Source of the DNA: Buchnera aphidicola (Aphis nerii)
Lineage (GTDB): Bacteria; Pseudomonadota; Gammaproteobacteria; Enterobacterales; Enterobacteriaceae
Direction of reading: 5' to 3'
Length of the DNA: 28,069 bases
Assembly (NCBI RefSeq): GCF_005083105.1
Contig: NZ_CP034885.1
Coordinates: 198,323 to 226,391 of the forward strand
The notes under the pieces are model-generated. The model saw only the letters and a list, made by a program, of their open reading frames with translations, was not told where the DNA came from and searched no databases. Positions within the stretch are counted from its first letter, which is position 1. Every line of letters starts with the position of its first letter. Positions 8,222-17,624 of this stretch are shown one piece after another. Position numbers and translations under genes: made by a program.

Positions 8222-10669
8222 TTATAATATTGTACGTAGTAGGTCGGAAAATACTCCAGAGGCAGTAACATTATTACCAGCACCATATCCTCTTAAAACA
8301 AGAGGGATCGGTTGATAATAATTTGTATAAAATGTCAGTGCATTTTCGCCATTTTTAACTTTATATAATGGATTATCTATATGTATTTCTTCAATTTTTA
8401 CTGAACATCTCCCTTTTTTTTCTATTGTTCCAACAAAACGTAGTACTTTCCCTGAATTTTTTGCTTTTTTAACTTTTTCCATAAAAGGGATATCTATTTC
8501 TTTTAATTTATCTAGAAATTCTTTAGTATTTTTATATTTTTTAAATTTTTCAGGTAATATTTGTTCAATTTCAATATCTTTTAATTCTACTTTATATCCC
8601 ACTTCACGTGCTAATATTAATAATTTTCTCGCAACATCTATGCCTGATAAATCATCATACGGATTTGGTTCTGTAAAACCTAGATCCTTAGCTTTTTTAG
8701 TAGCATCTGATAATAAAATATTTTCTTCTAATTTTCCGAATATGAATGACAAGGAACCAGATAATATACCTTTAAAGCAAATTAGATCATCACCTGTGTT
8801 AATTAAATTTCGTAACGTTTGTAAAACAGGCAATCCTGCACCTACATTGGTTTCATATAAAAATTTTTTATGTTCTTTTAATTCAGTTTGTCTAATATCA
8901 TTATAATATTTTAAAGAACTAGTATTAGCTTTTTTGTTTGATGTAACTACATGAAATCCTTTTGAAAGAAAATTAACATATTGTTTAGATAAAATATCGT
9001 CAGAAGTACAATCAATTAAAACAGAATTTAAAAAAGAATTATCTTCTAATAATTTATTTAATATTTTAAGATTAAATTTTTCTTTTGAGTTTTTTAAATG
9101 TGTTTCCCAATCTTGTAATTCCATTAAATCATTTAAAAATAATATTTTCTTAGAATTTGCGATAGTTCGTATTTTTATTTCTATATTTTTATGTGCTAAA
9201 AAATTTTTTTGTTGTAATATTTGTTTAATTAATTCTTTTCCTACCCCACCTACTCCAATTAAAAAAACATTAATAATTTTTTTATTACAAAATAATGCAT
9301 TATGTACATTTTGCATACTTTGTAAAATTTTTTCTTTTTTAATCACGATTGATATAGAATGTTTTGAAGATCCCTGCGAAATTGCAAGAATATTAATTTT
9401 AGATTTTCCTAAAGCGTAAAAAATTTTTGAAGCAATATCATGTTTTTTAGAAATATTAAATCCAACTACAGATAATATGGATAAATCATTAGTGATATTA
9501 ATGTTATTTAATAGATTTTCTTTAAATTCTAATTTAAATGCTTTATTAATTAAAATAAGAATTTTTTGTCTGTCTTTATCTTGCGTACAAAAGCTAAAAT
9601 TATTTTTTGATGATGACTTAGTAATTAATATAATATTAATATTTTCTTCCGAAATTAAATTAAATATTTTTTGTATTACATTATTATTTTGTCTTAGTAA
9701 AATACCAGATAATGTAAACATTGTAATATTATCTAAATTAGTTACACCTTTCAGAATTTTTTCATCGAATGTATTCTTTTTACAAATTAATGTACCTTGA
9801 GATTGAATATTATAAGTATTTTTAATTACGCAAGGAATATTAAAATCTTTAAGTGGTTCAATAGTTCGTGGATGTAAAACTTTCGCCCCAAAATAAGATA
9901 ATTCCATTGTTTCTTCATATGATATTGACTTTAATAAAACAGTATTAGATATTTTTTTTGGATCTGAAGTGAATACACCGTCAACATCAGTCCAAATTTC
10001 ACATAACTGAGCATTTAAACAACATGCTAATACTGCTGCAGAATAATCTGATCCATTTCTTCCTAATATTACTAATTCACCTTGTTCGTTACCTGCAATA
10101 AATCCTGGCATTAAAATAATATGATTTTTATTGATATTTATTTTATTAATGCATTTTTTAGATTCATTTATATTTATTTTAGAATTTAAAAAAGTTCCTA
10201 TAGATATCATATTTTTAATAGGATTTATAATAGTAATTTGATGTTCTCTCGATTTTAATACATTTTTCATAATATGAATCGAAAGTATTTCTCCGATAGA
10301 CATTATAATAGCTTGTACCTTTTCAGGATATTTTTTTAGTATTTTAATACTATCTATAGTTTTTTTTAATTTATTAAATTCTATCTTTATTGTTTTTTTT
10401 GTTTCTTTGTATAAAAATTTAGATTCTATTTTTTTAATATTTTCTATTATTTCAATAAATATGTTTTCTGCAAGATTAATGTTTTTTAATATTTTATTAA
10501 TATCAATATTGTTTTCAGCAATATTAACTAAATAGTTCGTTATCTTAGCTGGAGCTGAAAGAACTATAGCAACTTGTTCGTTATTTTTATTTTTTTCTAT
10601 AATATCAGCTACACATAAAAATTTTTCTGCATTAGCTAATGAAGTGCCACCAAATTTTAATATTTTCAT
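8222..10669 (-). CDS. thrA: bifunctional aspartokinase I / homoserine dehydrogenase I
   Basis: Catalyses the first step of the aspartate pathway and the NAD(P)H reduction of aspartate semialdehyde to homoserine. Domains in order: aspartokinase, about residues 1-300 (KFGGTS at 5-10, [14 protein letters not shown] near 202-215, [22 protein letters not shown]); two ACT regulatory repeats, about 305-465; then homoserine dehydrogenase, about 466-815 (nucleotide fold [13 protein letters not shown] at 468-480, [50 protein letters not shown]). It has 815 residues against 820 in E. coli. In the first ACT repeat the motif reads LITKSSSK with Lys351 where E. coli has LITQSSSE. That Gln belongs to a threonine-sensing pair in plant homologues. 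The second Gln is kept (SQGSS, Gln432). AAGG lies 11 bases before ATG. No thr leader peptide or attenuator is visible upstream. Confidence 0.98.
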   Translation of the reverse strand: MKILKFGGTSLANAEKFLCVADIIEKNKNNEQVAIVLSAPAKITNYLVNIAENNIDINKILKNINLAENIFIEIIENIKKIESKFLYKETKKTIKIEFNKLKKTIDSIKILKKYPEKVQAIIMSIGEILSIHIMKNVLKSREHQITIINPIKNMISIGTFLNSKININESKKCINKININKNHIILMPGFIAGNEQGELVILGRNGSDYSAAVLACCLNAQLCEIWTDVDGVFTSDPKKISNTVLLKSISYEETMELSYFGAKVLHPRTIEPLKDFNIPCVIKNTYNIQSQGTLICKKNTFDEKILKGVTNLDNITMFTLSGILLRQNNNVIQKIFNLISEENINIILITKSSSKNNFSFCTQDKDRQKILILINKAFKLEFKENLLNNINITNDLSILSVVGFNISKKHDIASKIFYALGKSKINILAISQGSSKHSISIVIKKEKILQSMQNVHNALFCNKKIINVFLIGVGGVGKELIKQILQQKNFLAHKNIEIKIRTIANSKKILFLNDLMELQDWETHLKNSKEKFNLKILNKLLEDNSFLNSVLIDCTSDDILSKQYVNFLSKGFHVVTSNKKANTSSLKYYNDIRQTELKEHKKFLYETNVGAGLPVLQTLRNLINTGDDLICFKGILSGSLSFIFGKLEENILLSDATKKAKDLGFTEPNPYDDLSGIDVARKLLILAREVGYKVELKDIEIEQILPEKFKKYKNTKEFLDKLKEIDIPFMEKVKKAKNSGKVLRFVGTIEKKGRCSVKIEEIHIDNPLYKVKNGENALTFYTNYYQPIPLVLRGYGAGNNVTASGVFSDLLRTIL

Positions 10670-11362
10670 ATTTTATGAATCCTTAAATTTATTTCATAAA
10701 AAACTTATATTATTTATAATTAATTTTTTATTAAAAATATATTACTCCTACATTATATGTAAGTTTATTTATAGTAAACCAGAATAGTTATTCTATTGCG
10801 ATAAGATTATAAATAGATATTAATATTCTTATATATGTAATACCTTGAGAGGTCGAATTAATAAATGGCTAAATTAATTTAATTAGTTTGTTAGGTAGTT
10901 TTTTAACAAGAATTAGATTTGTAATTGAAAATATATTTAAATTTTTATCTTTAGTATAACTTATATTGAATATGTTATTAATTTTAACATAAAATTAGTT
11001 TTTTTTTTAAATATTAAAAAAGCATAATGTATTATTAAAAAATTTATTATGTTTATATAGTAATTTTAAATAACAAATTATTTTTTAAGGTTTTTATATT
11101 TAAAATATTTATTTTTAAAATACATTAAAAATAAAAATTATAGAATAATTTTGCATAAAATATTTTAATTAGTGTTCTAAAATGTAGTGATTTTTATAAC
11201 ATAATGATTATTATCATTGCAATAGTTTAAAAAATAAATATTTCAGTTTTTAATTTTGTATAGAAATCTTATTCTATAAATACTTTTAATTTTTATAAAA
11301 ATGAATTAGATTATTTTTAGTATAATAAAAATATAATTTAAATTAAAAACTTAGTTAATATT
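10670..11362. other. 693-base spacer between divergent thrA and hpt
   Basis: The longest gene-free stretch in the window. I see no reading frame with homology and no tRNA. On the minus strand (thrA side) there is a TATAAT at 10757-10752 that could be a -10 box, with no good -35. On the plus strand TATAAT at 11321-11326 lies 36 bases before hpt. Small structures: AGAATA-GT-TATTCT (10791-10804), an inverted repeat TTGTTA (10888-10893) / TAACAA (10904-10909), and AATGAT-TATT-ATCATT (11203-11218), which resembles a Fur box. There is no threonine/isoleucine-rich leader on the thrA side. It is probably decayed sequence from lost genes plus two promoters. Confidence 0.6.
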
Positions 11363-11899
11363 ATGAAACATACGATTAAAGTGATTTTTTCTGAAACAGA
11401 ATTAGGTATTCGTGTTCGTGAATTAGGTCGAGAAATTACTAGAAAATATAAAAACAGTAAAAATAAAATGATATTGATTGCTTTATTACGTGGTTCATTT
11501 GTGTTTATAGCTGACTTATGTCGTAACATAAAAATTGAACATGAAATTGATTTTATGACCACGTCTAGTTATGGACGTGGAATTATATCGAGTGGAGATG
11601 TAAAAATCATAAAAGATTTAGATGAAGATATTTATAATAAAAATGTTTTAATTGTTGAAGATATTATTGATTCCGGAAAAACTTTAAGTAAAGTTTTAGG
11701 TATTTTAAAGTTAAGAAACCCAAAATCTTTATCAATTTGTACACTTTTAGATAAACCTGAATGTCGTGAAGTGAATATTAATATTGATTTTATAGGTTTC
11801 TCTATACCTGATGAATTTATAGTTGGATATGGAATAGATTATGCTCAATGTTATCGTTATCTACCATATATTGGAAAAGTAGTATTTAATAATAAATAA
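11363..11899 (+). CDS. hpt: hypoxanthine phosphoribosyltransferase
   Basis: Purine salvage enzyme converting hypoxanthine (and less well guanine) plus PRPP to IMP or GMP. The 178 residues equal the E. coli length. The PRPP-binding motif [13 protein letters not shown] is at residues 95-107. [13 protein letters not shown] near 40-52 is the substrate-side loop and MTTSSYG near 65-71 is the flexible loop with the conserved Ser-Tyr. FVVGYG-type end motif ([14 protein letters not shown]) is present. No good ribosome site is visible. The gene ends 5 bases before the end of the convergent panC. In E. coli hpt is also near panBC. With guaC it lets the symbiont use host purines and interconvert them. 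Confidence 0.97.
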   Translation: MKHTIKVIFSETELGIRVRELGREITRKYKNSKNKMILIALLRGSFVFIADLCRNIKIEHEIDFMTTSSYGRGIISSGDVKIIKDLDEDIYNKNVLIVEDIIDSGKTLSKVLGILKLRNPKSLSICTLLDKPECREVNINIDFIGFSIPDEFIVGYGIDYAQCYRYLPYIGKVVFNNK

Positions 11900-11904
11900 A
11901 TTTT

Positions 11905-12762
11905 TTAATTTAATAAGATAAATTTCTTGTTATCAACTAAACGAGTATTACCTAACCAAACAGATGCGAGAATAATATTTTTTTTATTTTCTTTAGAAAA
12001 AAAACTTAGTTTTTTAGAGTTATATACGTTAAATATATCAATTATGAATCCTTTTTTTATTAGATATTTTTTTGCTAAATCAATAGTTTTATCTAATTTA
12101 TCACCATTATTTTTTATAATAATATCTGCAGTTTTTTTTATAACTTTATATAAAAAAGGAGCTTTTTGTAATTCTACTTCATTTAAATATCTATTTCTTG
12201 AACTAAAAGCCAATCCATTTTTTAATCGAATGGTAGGTAAACTAATAATTTTTATTTGATAATTCAATTCTTGAACAAAAGTTTTTATAATTAACAATTG
12301 TTGATAATCTTTTTCTCCGAAAAATGCAAAATTAGGTTGTATTAAATTAAATAATTTACTAATTATTGTTGTTACACCTATAAAATGTCCAGGTCGTGAT
12401 TTTCCTTCAATAATATTAGATAATTTAGGTTCTTCAATATATGTATGCATTTTTGTACCATTGGGGTAAATTTCAGAGATCTTAGGAGCAAATATAACAT
12501 CTATTTTAATATTTTTTAGTATTGAGCAATCGTTTAAGAAGGTTTGAGGATATTTTTTAAAGTCTGATATGTTTTCAAATTGCATAGGATTAATAAAAAT
12601 ACTTACAATAACAATATCTACATATTTTTTAGCCAGTAAAATTAATTTTATATGGCCTTCATGTAAATTACCCATGGTAGGTACTAAACCTATTATCTTT
12701 TGTTTTTTTTTAAAAAGTTGAATTTTTTTAAATAAATCGTTTGTTTTGTTTATTATATACAT
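11905..12762 (-). CDS. panC: pantothenate synthetase
   Basis: Joins pantoate and beta-alanine with ATP to give pantothenate. HIGH-type motif GNLHEGH at residues 31-37 (in VPTMGNLHEGHIKL), FINPMQF, the GEKDYQQL loop, RPGHFIGVTTIISKLFN, and the KMSKS-like SSRNRYL. The 285 residues compare with 283 in E. coli. It lies 13 bases after panB with no clear ribosome site and is presumably coupled to it. E. coli panD (aspartate decarboxylase, source of beta-alanine) lies in the same cluster in E. coli but is not here. Confidence 0.97.
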   Translation of the reverse strand: MYIINKTNDLFKKIQLFKKKQKIIGLVPTMGNLHEGHIKLILLAKKYVDIVIVSIFINPMQFENISDFKKYPQTFLNDCSILKNIKIDVIFAPKISEIYPNGTKMHTYIEEPKLSNIIEGKSRPGHFIGVTTIISKLFNLIQPNFAFFGEKDYQQLLIIKTFVQELNYQIKIISLPTIRLKNGLAFSSRNRYLNEVELQKAPFLYKVIKKTADIIIKNNGDKLDKTIDLAKKYLIKKGFIIDIFNVYNSKKLSFFSKENKKNIILASVWLGNTRLVDNKKFILLN

Positions 12763-12775
12763 GATATTTTATTTT

Positions 12776-13567
12776 TTAAAAACTATATTTTTCATTAGGG
12801 AAAGTTCCGTTTTTTACTTCATTAATATACATTTTTATTGCATTTTGAATACTTCCACTATCTGAAAGAAAATTTTTCACAAATTTTAGTTTCTTATTTT
12901 CAGTAATACCTAATAAATCTTGCATTACTAATATTTGTCCATCAGTATAGTTTCCAGCTCCAATTCCAATTACTGGAATCGATAATTTTTCAGTAATTAT
13001 TTTACTTAATTTTGCGGGAATGCATTCTAATACTAGCATTTTAATTCCAGCGTCTTCAAGAGATAAAGCTTCGTCTATTATTTCATTTGCTTTTTTCTCA
13101 GTTTTTCCTTGGACTTTATATCCACCTAAATAGTTTGTATATTGTGGAGTTAGTCCTATATGTCCACATATTAAGATAGATTGGTTCGATAATGCTTTAA
13201 TAATATGAATTAAATTTTTACCACCTTCTATTTTAATCATATTAGCACCAGATTGAATAATTTTAGCAGTATTTTTTAGCGTCTGATTAATTTCGCAATA
13301 AGACATAAATGGTAAATCAGATATTAAAAAAACATTTGGTGCACCTTTTCTTACTGCTTTTGTGTGATATTCAATATTGTTAACTGTTACAGGTATGGTT
13401 GAATTATGACCTTGAATTGTCATACCCAGAGAATCTCCAACAAGTATAACTGGAATGCCTTGATTCGAAAATAATTTAGCAAAGCTAAAATCATATGCTG
13501 TAATTGCAGCAAATTTGTTTTTTTTATTTTTCCAATTTTGTAAAGTAGAAATATTAATAGATTCCAT
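12776..13567 (-). CDS. panB: 3-methyl-2-oxobutanoate hydroxymethyltransferase
   Basis: Adds a one-carbon unit from methylenetetrahydrofolate to ketoisovalerate, the first committed step to pantothenate. TIM-barrel enzyme with VGDSLGM (residues 43-49, metal-binding Asp), [36 protein letters not shown] and [22 protein letters not shown]. There are 263 residues against 264 in E. coli. The ribosome site AGGTTAA precedes ATG at 13567. It is the first gene of the panB-panC pair, downstream of dksA on the same strand, with a hairpin (13617-13656) between. Confidence 0.97.
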   Translation of the reverse strand: MESINISTLQNWKNKKNKFAAITAYDFSFAKLFSNQGIPVILVGDSLGMTIQGHNSTIPVTVNNIEYHTKAVRKGAPNVFLISDLPFMSYCEINQTLKNTAKIIQSGANMIKIEGGKNLIHIIKALSNQSILICGHIGLTPQYTNYLGGYKVQGKTEKKANEIIDEALSLEDAGIKMLVLECIPAKLSKIITEKLSIPVIGIGAGNYTDGQILVMQDLLGITENKKLKFVKNFLSDSGSIQNAIKMYINEVKNGTFPNEKYSF

Positions 13568-13616
13568 TTTTAACCTGATTTTTTTAAATAAGTTAATTTA
13601 ATATAAATTTATTTAA

Positions 13617-13656
13617 AGGATACTCGAGATAATTTAATATATCAATCGAATATCCT
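13617..13656 (-). terminator. probable terminator of dksA
   Basis: On the minus strand AGGATATTCGA (13656-13646) pairs over 11 bases, with one G-U, with TCGAGTATCCT (13627-13617); the loop is 18 bases. It is followed by a U-rich but interrupted stretch (TTTAAATAAATTT). It sits 13 bases after the dksA stop and 50 before panB, so it could end dksA transcripts or reduce read-through into panBC. Confidence 0.6.
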
Positions 13657-13668
13657 AATCTCTATGTA

Positions 13669-14124
13669 CTACCCAGCCATTTGTTTTTCTCTAATTTCTG
13701 CTAATGTTTTACAATCAATACATAAACTTGCGGTTGGTCTAGCTTCTAAACGACGTATTCCAATTTCAATTCCACAAGAATTACAATAACCAAAATCATT
13801 ATTTTTTATTTTTTTTAAGGTGATTTCAATTTTTTTTATTAATTTACGACTTCTGTCTTGGTTTCGTAATTCTAAACTAAATTCTTCTTCTTGTGTTGCT
13901 CTATCAATTGGATCTGGGAAATTAGTCGATTTATCTTGTATATATAGTAAAGTATGATTCACTTCACATTTTAGTTGGTTTTTCCATGTTTCAAGAATTT
14001 TTTTAAAATGTAACATTTGATTTTCATTCATATATTCTTCGTCTATTTTTTTTTGATAAGGTTTTAAACCAGCAATAGAAAGAACATTTAAGGAGGATTT
14101 TTTTTTTTGTTTGTTTTTTTCCAT
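13669..14124 (-). CDS. dksA: RNA polymerase-binding transcription factor DksA
   Basis: Secondary-channel regulator that with ppGpp tunes rRNA and amino-acid promoters. The 151 residues equal E. coli. A long coiled coil (about 35-110) carries the acidic tip [14 protein letters not shown] with Asp71 and Asp74. The C4 zinc finger uses Cys114, Cys117, Cys135 and Cys138. The end [12 protein letters not shown] is identical to E. coli. AGGAC lies 7 bases before ATG, and a TATAAT (14154-14149, minus) lies 25 bases upstream of it. Codons 6-9 contain a run of 11 A, a slippage-prone site in an otherwise intact frame. It is one of few global regulators kept in this genome type. Confidence 0.97.
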   Translation of the reverse strand: MEKNKQKKKSSLNVLSIAGLKPYQKKIDEEYMNENQMLHFKKILETWKNQLKCEVNHTLLYIQDKSTNFPDPIDRATQEEEFSLELRNQDRSRKLIKKIEITLKKIKNNDFGYCNSCGIEIGIRRLEARPTASLCIDCKTLAEIREKQMAG

Positions 14125-14367
14125 AGTATTGTCCTAGTAAAAAATTCTATTATAAAATTTTAAAAAATTTTAATATTTTTTATATTAATAAGTATATATT
14201 ATAAATAATTTATAAATACTTTCATATGTTATATATTTTATTTTTAAAAAAAGATGAATTGATCTTAACACAAACTTTAATTGAATATTTTTTATAAGCC
14301 ATAGATTTATTTGATTCTATTTTATTTAAACTATTAACAATATTTTTATAAATAAGGAAAATTACAG

Positions 14368-15155
14368 ATGATACAAAAAAAAAAAATTGCTTTAGGAATT
14401 GAATATAATGGAGAATATTATCATGGTTGGCAACGTCAAAAAAAACATATTTCTATTCAAGAAGAAGTAGAAAACTGTTTATCTAAAGTTGCTAATCATG
14501 ATGTTAGTGTTATTTGTGCAGGTCGAACTGATGCGGGTGTTCATAGTATAGGTCAAGTAATCCATTTCAAAACAACCTCTGTTAGAAGTGAATATTCTTG
14601 GACAGTAGGTGTTAATACTTATTTGTCTAAAAATATTTCAATCAAATGGGTTAAAGAGGTTCCAGATTGTTTTAATGCTCGAACTAGTGCTATGAGACGT
14701 ACTTATCGTTATTTGATATATAATAATATTTGCCGTTCTAGTATTTTATATAAAAATTCTAATCATATTTATAAAAATTTAAATGTTTTAAAAATGAATT
14801 CTGAAGCTCAACATTTATTAGGAGATCATGATTTTTCTTCTTTTCAAGCATCAGATTGTCAATCTCATTCTTCTTGGAGGAAAATAACTAAAATCAGTGT
14901 TTATCGTATAAATAATTATGTTGTTATTGATATTACAGCTAATTCTTTTTTATATCATATGGTACGGAATATTGTTGGTTCTTTAATTCAAATAAATTTT
15001 ATAGAAAAAGAAAACATAATGAAGGATTTATTAAAAAAAAAAATCGAAATTATGCAGGTCCAACTGCTCCAGCTAAGGGTTTATATTTATTACATGTTGA
15101 ATATCCTTCATATTTTAATTTACCAAGATTTGAAGATATTTTTATGAAAATATGA
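14368..15155 (+). CDS. truA: tRNA pseudouridine synthase A, frameshifted at poly(A)
   Basis: Makes pseudouridine at positions 38-40 of tRNA anticodon arms. The catalytic Asp is Asp55 in [37 protein letters not shown] and [10 protein letters not shown] are also typical. The frame opened at 14368 runs to 15147, but after a run of 11 A (15033-15043) it loses homology. From there the other frame reads [22 protein letters not shown] and continues to TGA at 15153-15155, matching the TruA C-terminus. One extra A (or two fewer) would restore a protein of about 262 residues (E. coli 270). The conserved second frame suggests rescue by transcript slippage. A run of 12 A also lies at codons 3-7. AAGGA lies upstream. 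The position between dksA and mrcB differs from E. coli. Confidence 0.88.
15033..15043 (+). repeat. 11-A homopolymer at the truA frameshift
   Basis: A run of 11 A inside truA, exactly where the conserved protein sequence passes from one reading frame to another. Tracts of this length are known slippage sites for RNA polymerase in Buchnera. Confidence 0.9.
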
Positions 15156-15231
15156 TAATAATTTTTAAAATTTTTGATTTCTTTCTATAATATATAATTT
15201 TTTTAATACAAAATATTTAATAAGGTCTTTA

Positions 15232-17484
15232 ATGTATACGAATAAAAAAAAAATTAGATTATTAGGATACATTTTTATTCTAATATTGATTTTAATTATT
15301 TTTTATGGTTTTTTTTTATACATAAAGATAAGAAATTTAATTGATGGTAAAGTGTGGAATCTTCCTACTTCAATATATAGTCGAATAATAAATTTAGAAC
15401 CAGGTAGTATATTTTCTAAAAATGAAGTCGAAACGTTATTAAAAAAAAATATGTATAGGAAAGTTAATAGAATCATGTTTCCTGGAGAATATAATATATA
15501 CGGTAATAATATACAATTTATACGTCGTGCTTTTGATTTTCCTGATATTAGGGAGAGTGAACTTTATGTAAAATTGGTTTTTAAGAAGAATTCTTTATTA
15601 AAAATTCAAAATATTGAAAATTGTCGTGATTTTAATTTTTTTCGTTTAGAACCAAAATTGATAAATGTATTAAATTCATTTAATGGTAAAAAACGTATTT
15701 ATTTACCTCGTTCGAAATATCCAATGATTTTAATTAAAACATTATTAGCAGTTGAAGATAAAAATTTTTATCAACATGATGGAATTAATATATCATCTAT
15801 TATTAGAGCTTTATTAGTTAATATGATGGCAGGAAAAACCATTCAAGGAGGTAGTACTCTAACTCAACAATTAGTTAAAAATCTTTTTTTAACTAATGTT
15901 CGTTCAATATATAGAAAAATAAACGAAATGTATATGGCATTAATTTTGGATTCATTTTATGCAAAAGACCGTATTTTAGAGTTATATCTAAACGAGGTTT
16001 ATTTAGGACAAGATGGAAATGAACAAATTAGAGGATTTCCACTTGCTAGTTTTTATTATTTTGGTCGACCGATTGATGAATTAACATTAGATCAATATGC
16101 TTTATTAGTTGGTATGGTAAAAGGAGCTTCTTTATACAATCCCTGGAATAATCCAGGACTTGCTTTAAATAGAAGAAATTTAGTTTTGTTAACTCTGTAT
16201 AATCAAAAATTAATTGACAAAGAAATTTATATAAAACTCTCTAAGCGACCTTTAAATATTTATCCAAAAGGATTTGTTATTTCAGATCATCCTGATTTTT
16301 TGCAGCTTATTCAAATAGAAGTAAAACAAAAATTAAAAAATATAACTGAAAATTTATCAGGTTTAAAAATATTTACCACTTTAGATCCTTTATCACAAAA
16401 TGCTATTGAAAAAGCTGTTAAAATAAGTATTCCATTATTGAAAAATAAAAAACAATTAAAAGATTTAGAAATTGCAATGGTTGTAGTAGATAAATTTAAT
16501 GGTGAAATCAATGCTCTTATTGGCGATTCTAATCCAATATTTTCTAGTTATAATCGTGCTTTACAAGCTCGTCGTTCTATTGGTTCTTTATCTAAACCAG
16601 TGATTTATTTAAACGCTTTATCAAATCCTAAAAAATATAATTTAAATACATGGTTATCTGATTATCCTATTGCAGTTAGATTAGAAAACGGTAGCTATTG
16701 GATTCCAAAGAATAATAATAATGCATTTAATGAACAAGTAACGATGTTAGATGCACTAACTCATTCCATTAATATACCTATAGTAAATTTGAGTGTTGAT
16801 ATAGGTCTTACTGCATTAATAAAAAATTGGATCAATTTAGGTATTTCTAAAAAATATTTAAGTCCTTTTCCTGCAATATCACTAGGATCTATTAATTTGA
16901 CACCTATCGAAGTTGCTCAAGTTTTTCAAGTAATCTCAAATGGAGGTTATAAATCATTGTTGTCTTCAGTCAGATTTATCATTTCTGATAATGGAAAAAT
17001 ATTATATCAAAGTCTACCAGAATCAAAAAAGATCGCTTCTTCTGAAGCAGCATATTTGACATTATATGCTATGCAAAAAGTTGTAACTTCTGGAACAGCT
17101 AAAAGTTTAGGCGTTTTATTTAAACATTTGTCTTTAGCTGGAAAAACTGGCACTACAAATAATTTAGTAGATAGTTGGTTTGTAGGAATAGATGGAAAAC
17201 AAATTGTGATTACTTGGATAGGACGCGATAATAATAAATCAACTAAATTATATGGTTCTTCCGGTGCAATGCGAGTTTATCAAAAATATCTCAAATATCA
17301 ATATCCTACACCATTAATATTACATCCACCTAAAAATATTCGTTTTTTTTATATGAATGATACTGGTCAACTATTTTTTAAAAAAAATTATGAATATACA
17401 AAATCTATACCAATATGGTTTTTTAATCCTAAAAAGGTACATAATAAACATATATATTTAAGGAAATATTTTACAAAAAAATAA
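15232..17484 (+). CDS. mrcB: penicillin-binding protein 1b (bifunctional murein synthase)
   Basis: Inner-membrane enzyme that polymerises and crosslinks peptidoglycan. It has a short basic cytoplasmic tail, one membrane segment at about residues 11-31, then a reduced UB2H-like region (to about 150). The glycosyltransferase domain carries Glu175 (AVEDKNFYQHDG), QGGSTLTQQLVKNLFL at 205-220 and RILELYLNEVYLGQ. The transpeptidase domain carries SLSK (Ser452-Lys455), SIN (512-514) and KTGT (638-641). All catalytic motifs of both activities are present, so the enzyme should be active. It has 750 residues versus 844 in E. coli, shorter at both ends. AAGG precedes ATG, with a TATAAT-like stretch upstream. 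Codons 3-6 carry 10 A. Confidence 0.95.
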   Translation: MYTNKKKIRLLGYIFILILILIIFYGFFLYIKIRNLIDGKVWNLPTSIYSRIINLEPGSIFSKNEVETLLKKNMYRKVNRIMFPGEYNIYGNNIQFIRRAFDFPDIRESELYVKLVFKKNSLLKIQNIENCRDFNFFRLEPKLINVLNSFNGKKRIYLPRSKYPMILIKTLLAVEDKNFYQHDGINISSIIRALLVNMMAGKTIQGGSTLTQQLVKNLFLTNVRSIYRKINEMYMALILDSFYAKDRILELYLNEVYLGQDGNEQIRGFPLASFYYFGRPIDELTLDQYALLVGMVKGASLYNPWNNPGLALNRRNLVLLTLYNQKLIDKEIYIKLSKRPLNIYPKGFVISDHPDFLQLIQIEVKQKLKNITENLSGLKIFTTLDPLSQNAIEKAVKISIPLLKNKKQLKDLEIAMVVVDKFNGEINALIGDSNPIFSSYNRALQARRSIGSLSKPVIYLNALSNPKKYNLNTWLSDYPIAVRLENGSYWIPKNNNNAFNEQVTMLDALTHSINIPIVNLSVDIGLTALIKNWINLGISKKYLSPFPAISLGSINLTPIEVAQVFQVISNGGYKSLLSSVRFIISDNGKILYQSLPESKKIASSEAAYLTLYAMQKVVTSGTAKSLGVLFKHLSLAGKTGTTNNLVDSWFVGIDGKQIVITWIGRDNNKSTKLYGSSGAMRVYQKYLKYQYPTPLILHPPKNIRFFYMNDTGQLFFKKNYEYTKSIPIWFFNPKKVHNKHIYLRKYFTKK

Positions 17485-17518
17485 TAAATATAAAATTTTT
17501 TAGCATTTATTTATTTTA

Positions 17519-17575
17519 AACTTATAACTGTAAAATTTAATAAATTTTTAAAATTAAATTTATTTTTTATAAGTT
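17519..17575 (+). repeat. nested inverted repeats upstream of secA
   Basis: Outer arms AACTTATAA (17519-17527) and TTATAAGTT (17567-17575), and inner arms AATAAATTT (17539-17547) and AAATTTATT (17556-17564), form a nested hairpin in the mrcB-secA spacer. It could be a weak mrcB terminator or part of the secA leader. The start of secA is 49 bases further on, with a TATAAT at 17605-17610 and only a weak GAG as ribosome site. No secM-like frame is visible in the spacer. Confidence 0.4.
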
Positions 17576-17624
17576 ATATAAACGTTATTAAATCGTGATA
17601 AAAATATAATTTGAGATTTATAAT

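Noticed and set aside
10864..10882. ATGGCTAAATTAATTTAA as a tiny gene or gene relic.
   Set aside because: Only five codons, ribosome site too far away, and nothing similar before or after it.
11204..11230. A short frame MIIIIAIV-stop, resembling an isoleucine leader peptide.
   Set aside because: No ribosome site, no hairpin pair after it, wrong strand for thrABC, and hpt is not controlled by isoleucine. Best seen as AT-rich chance.
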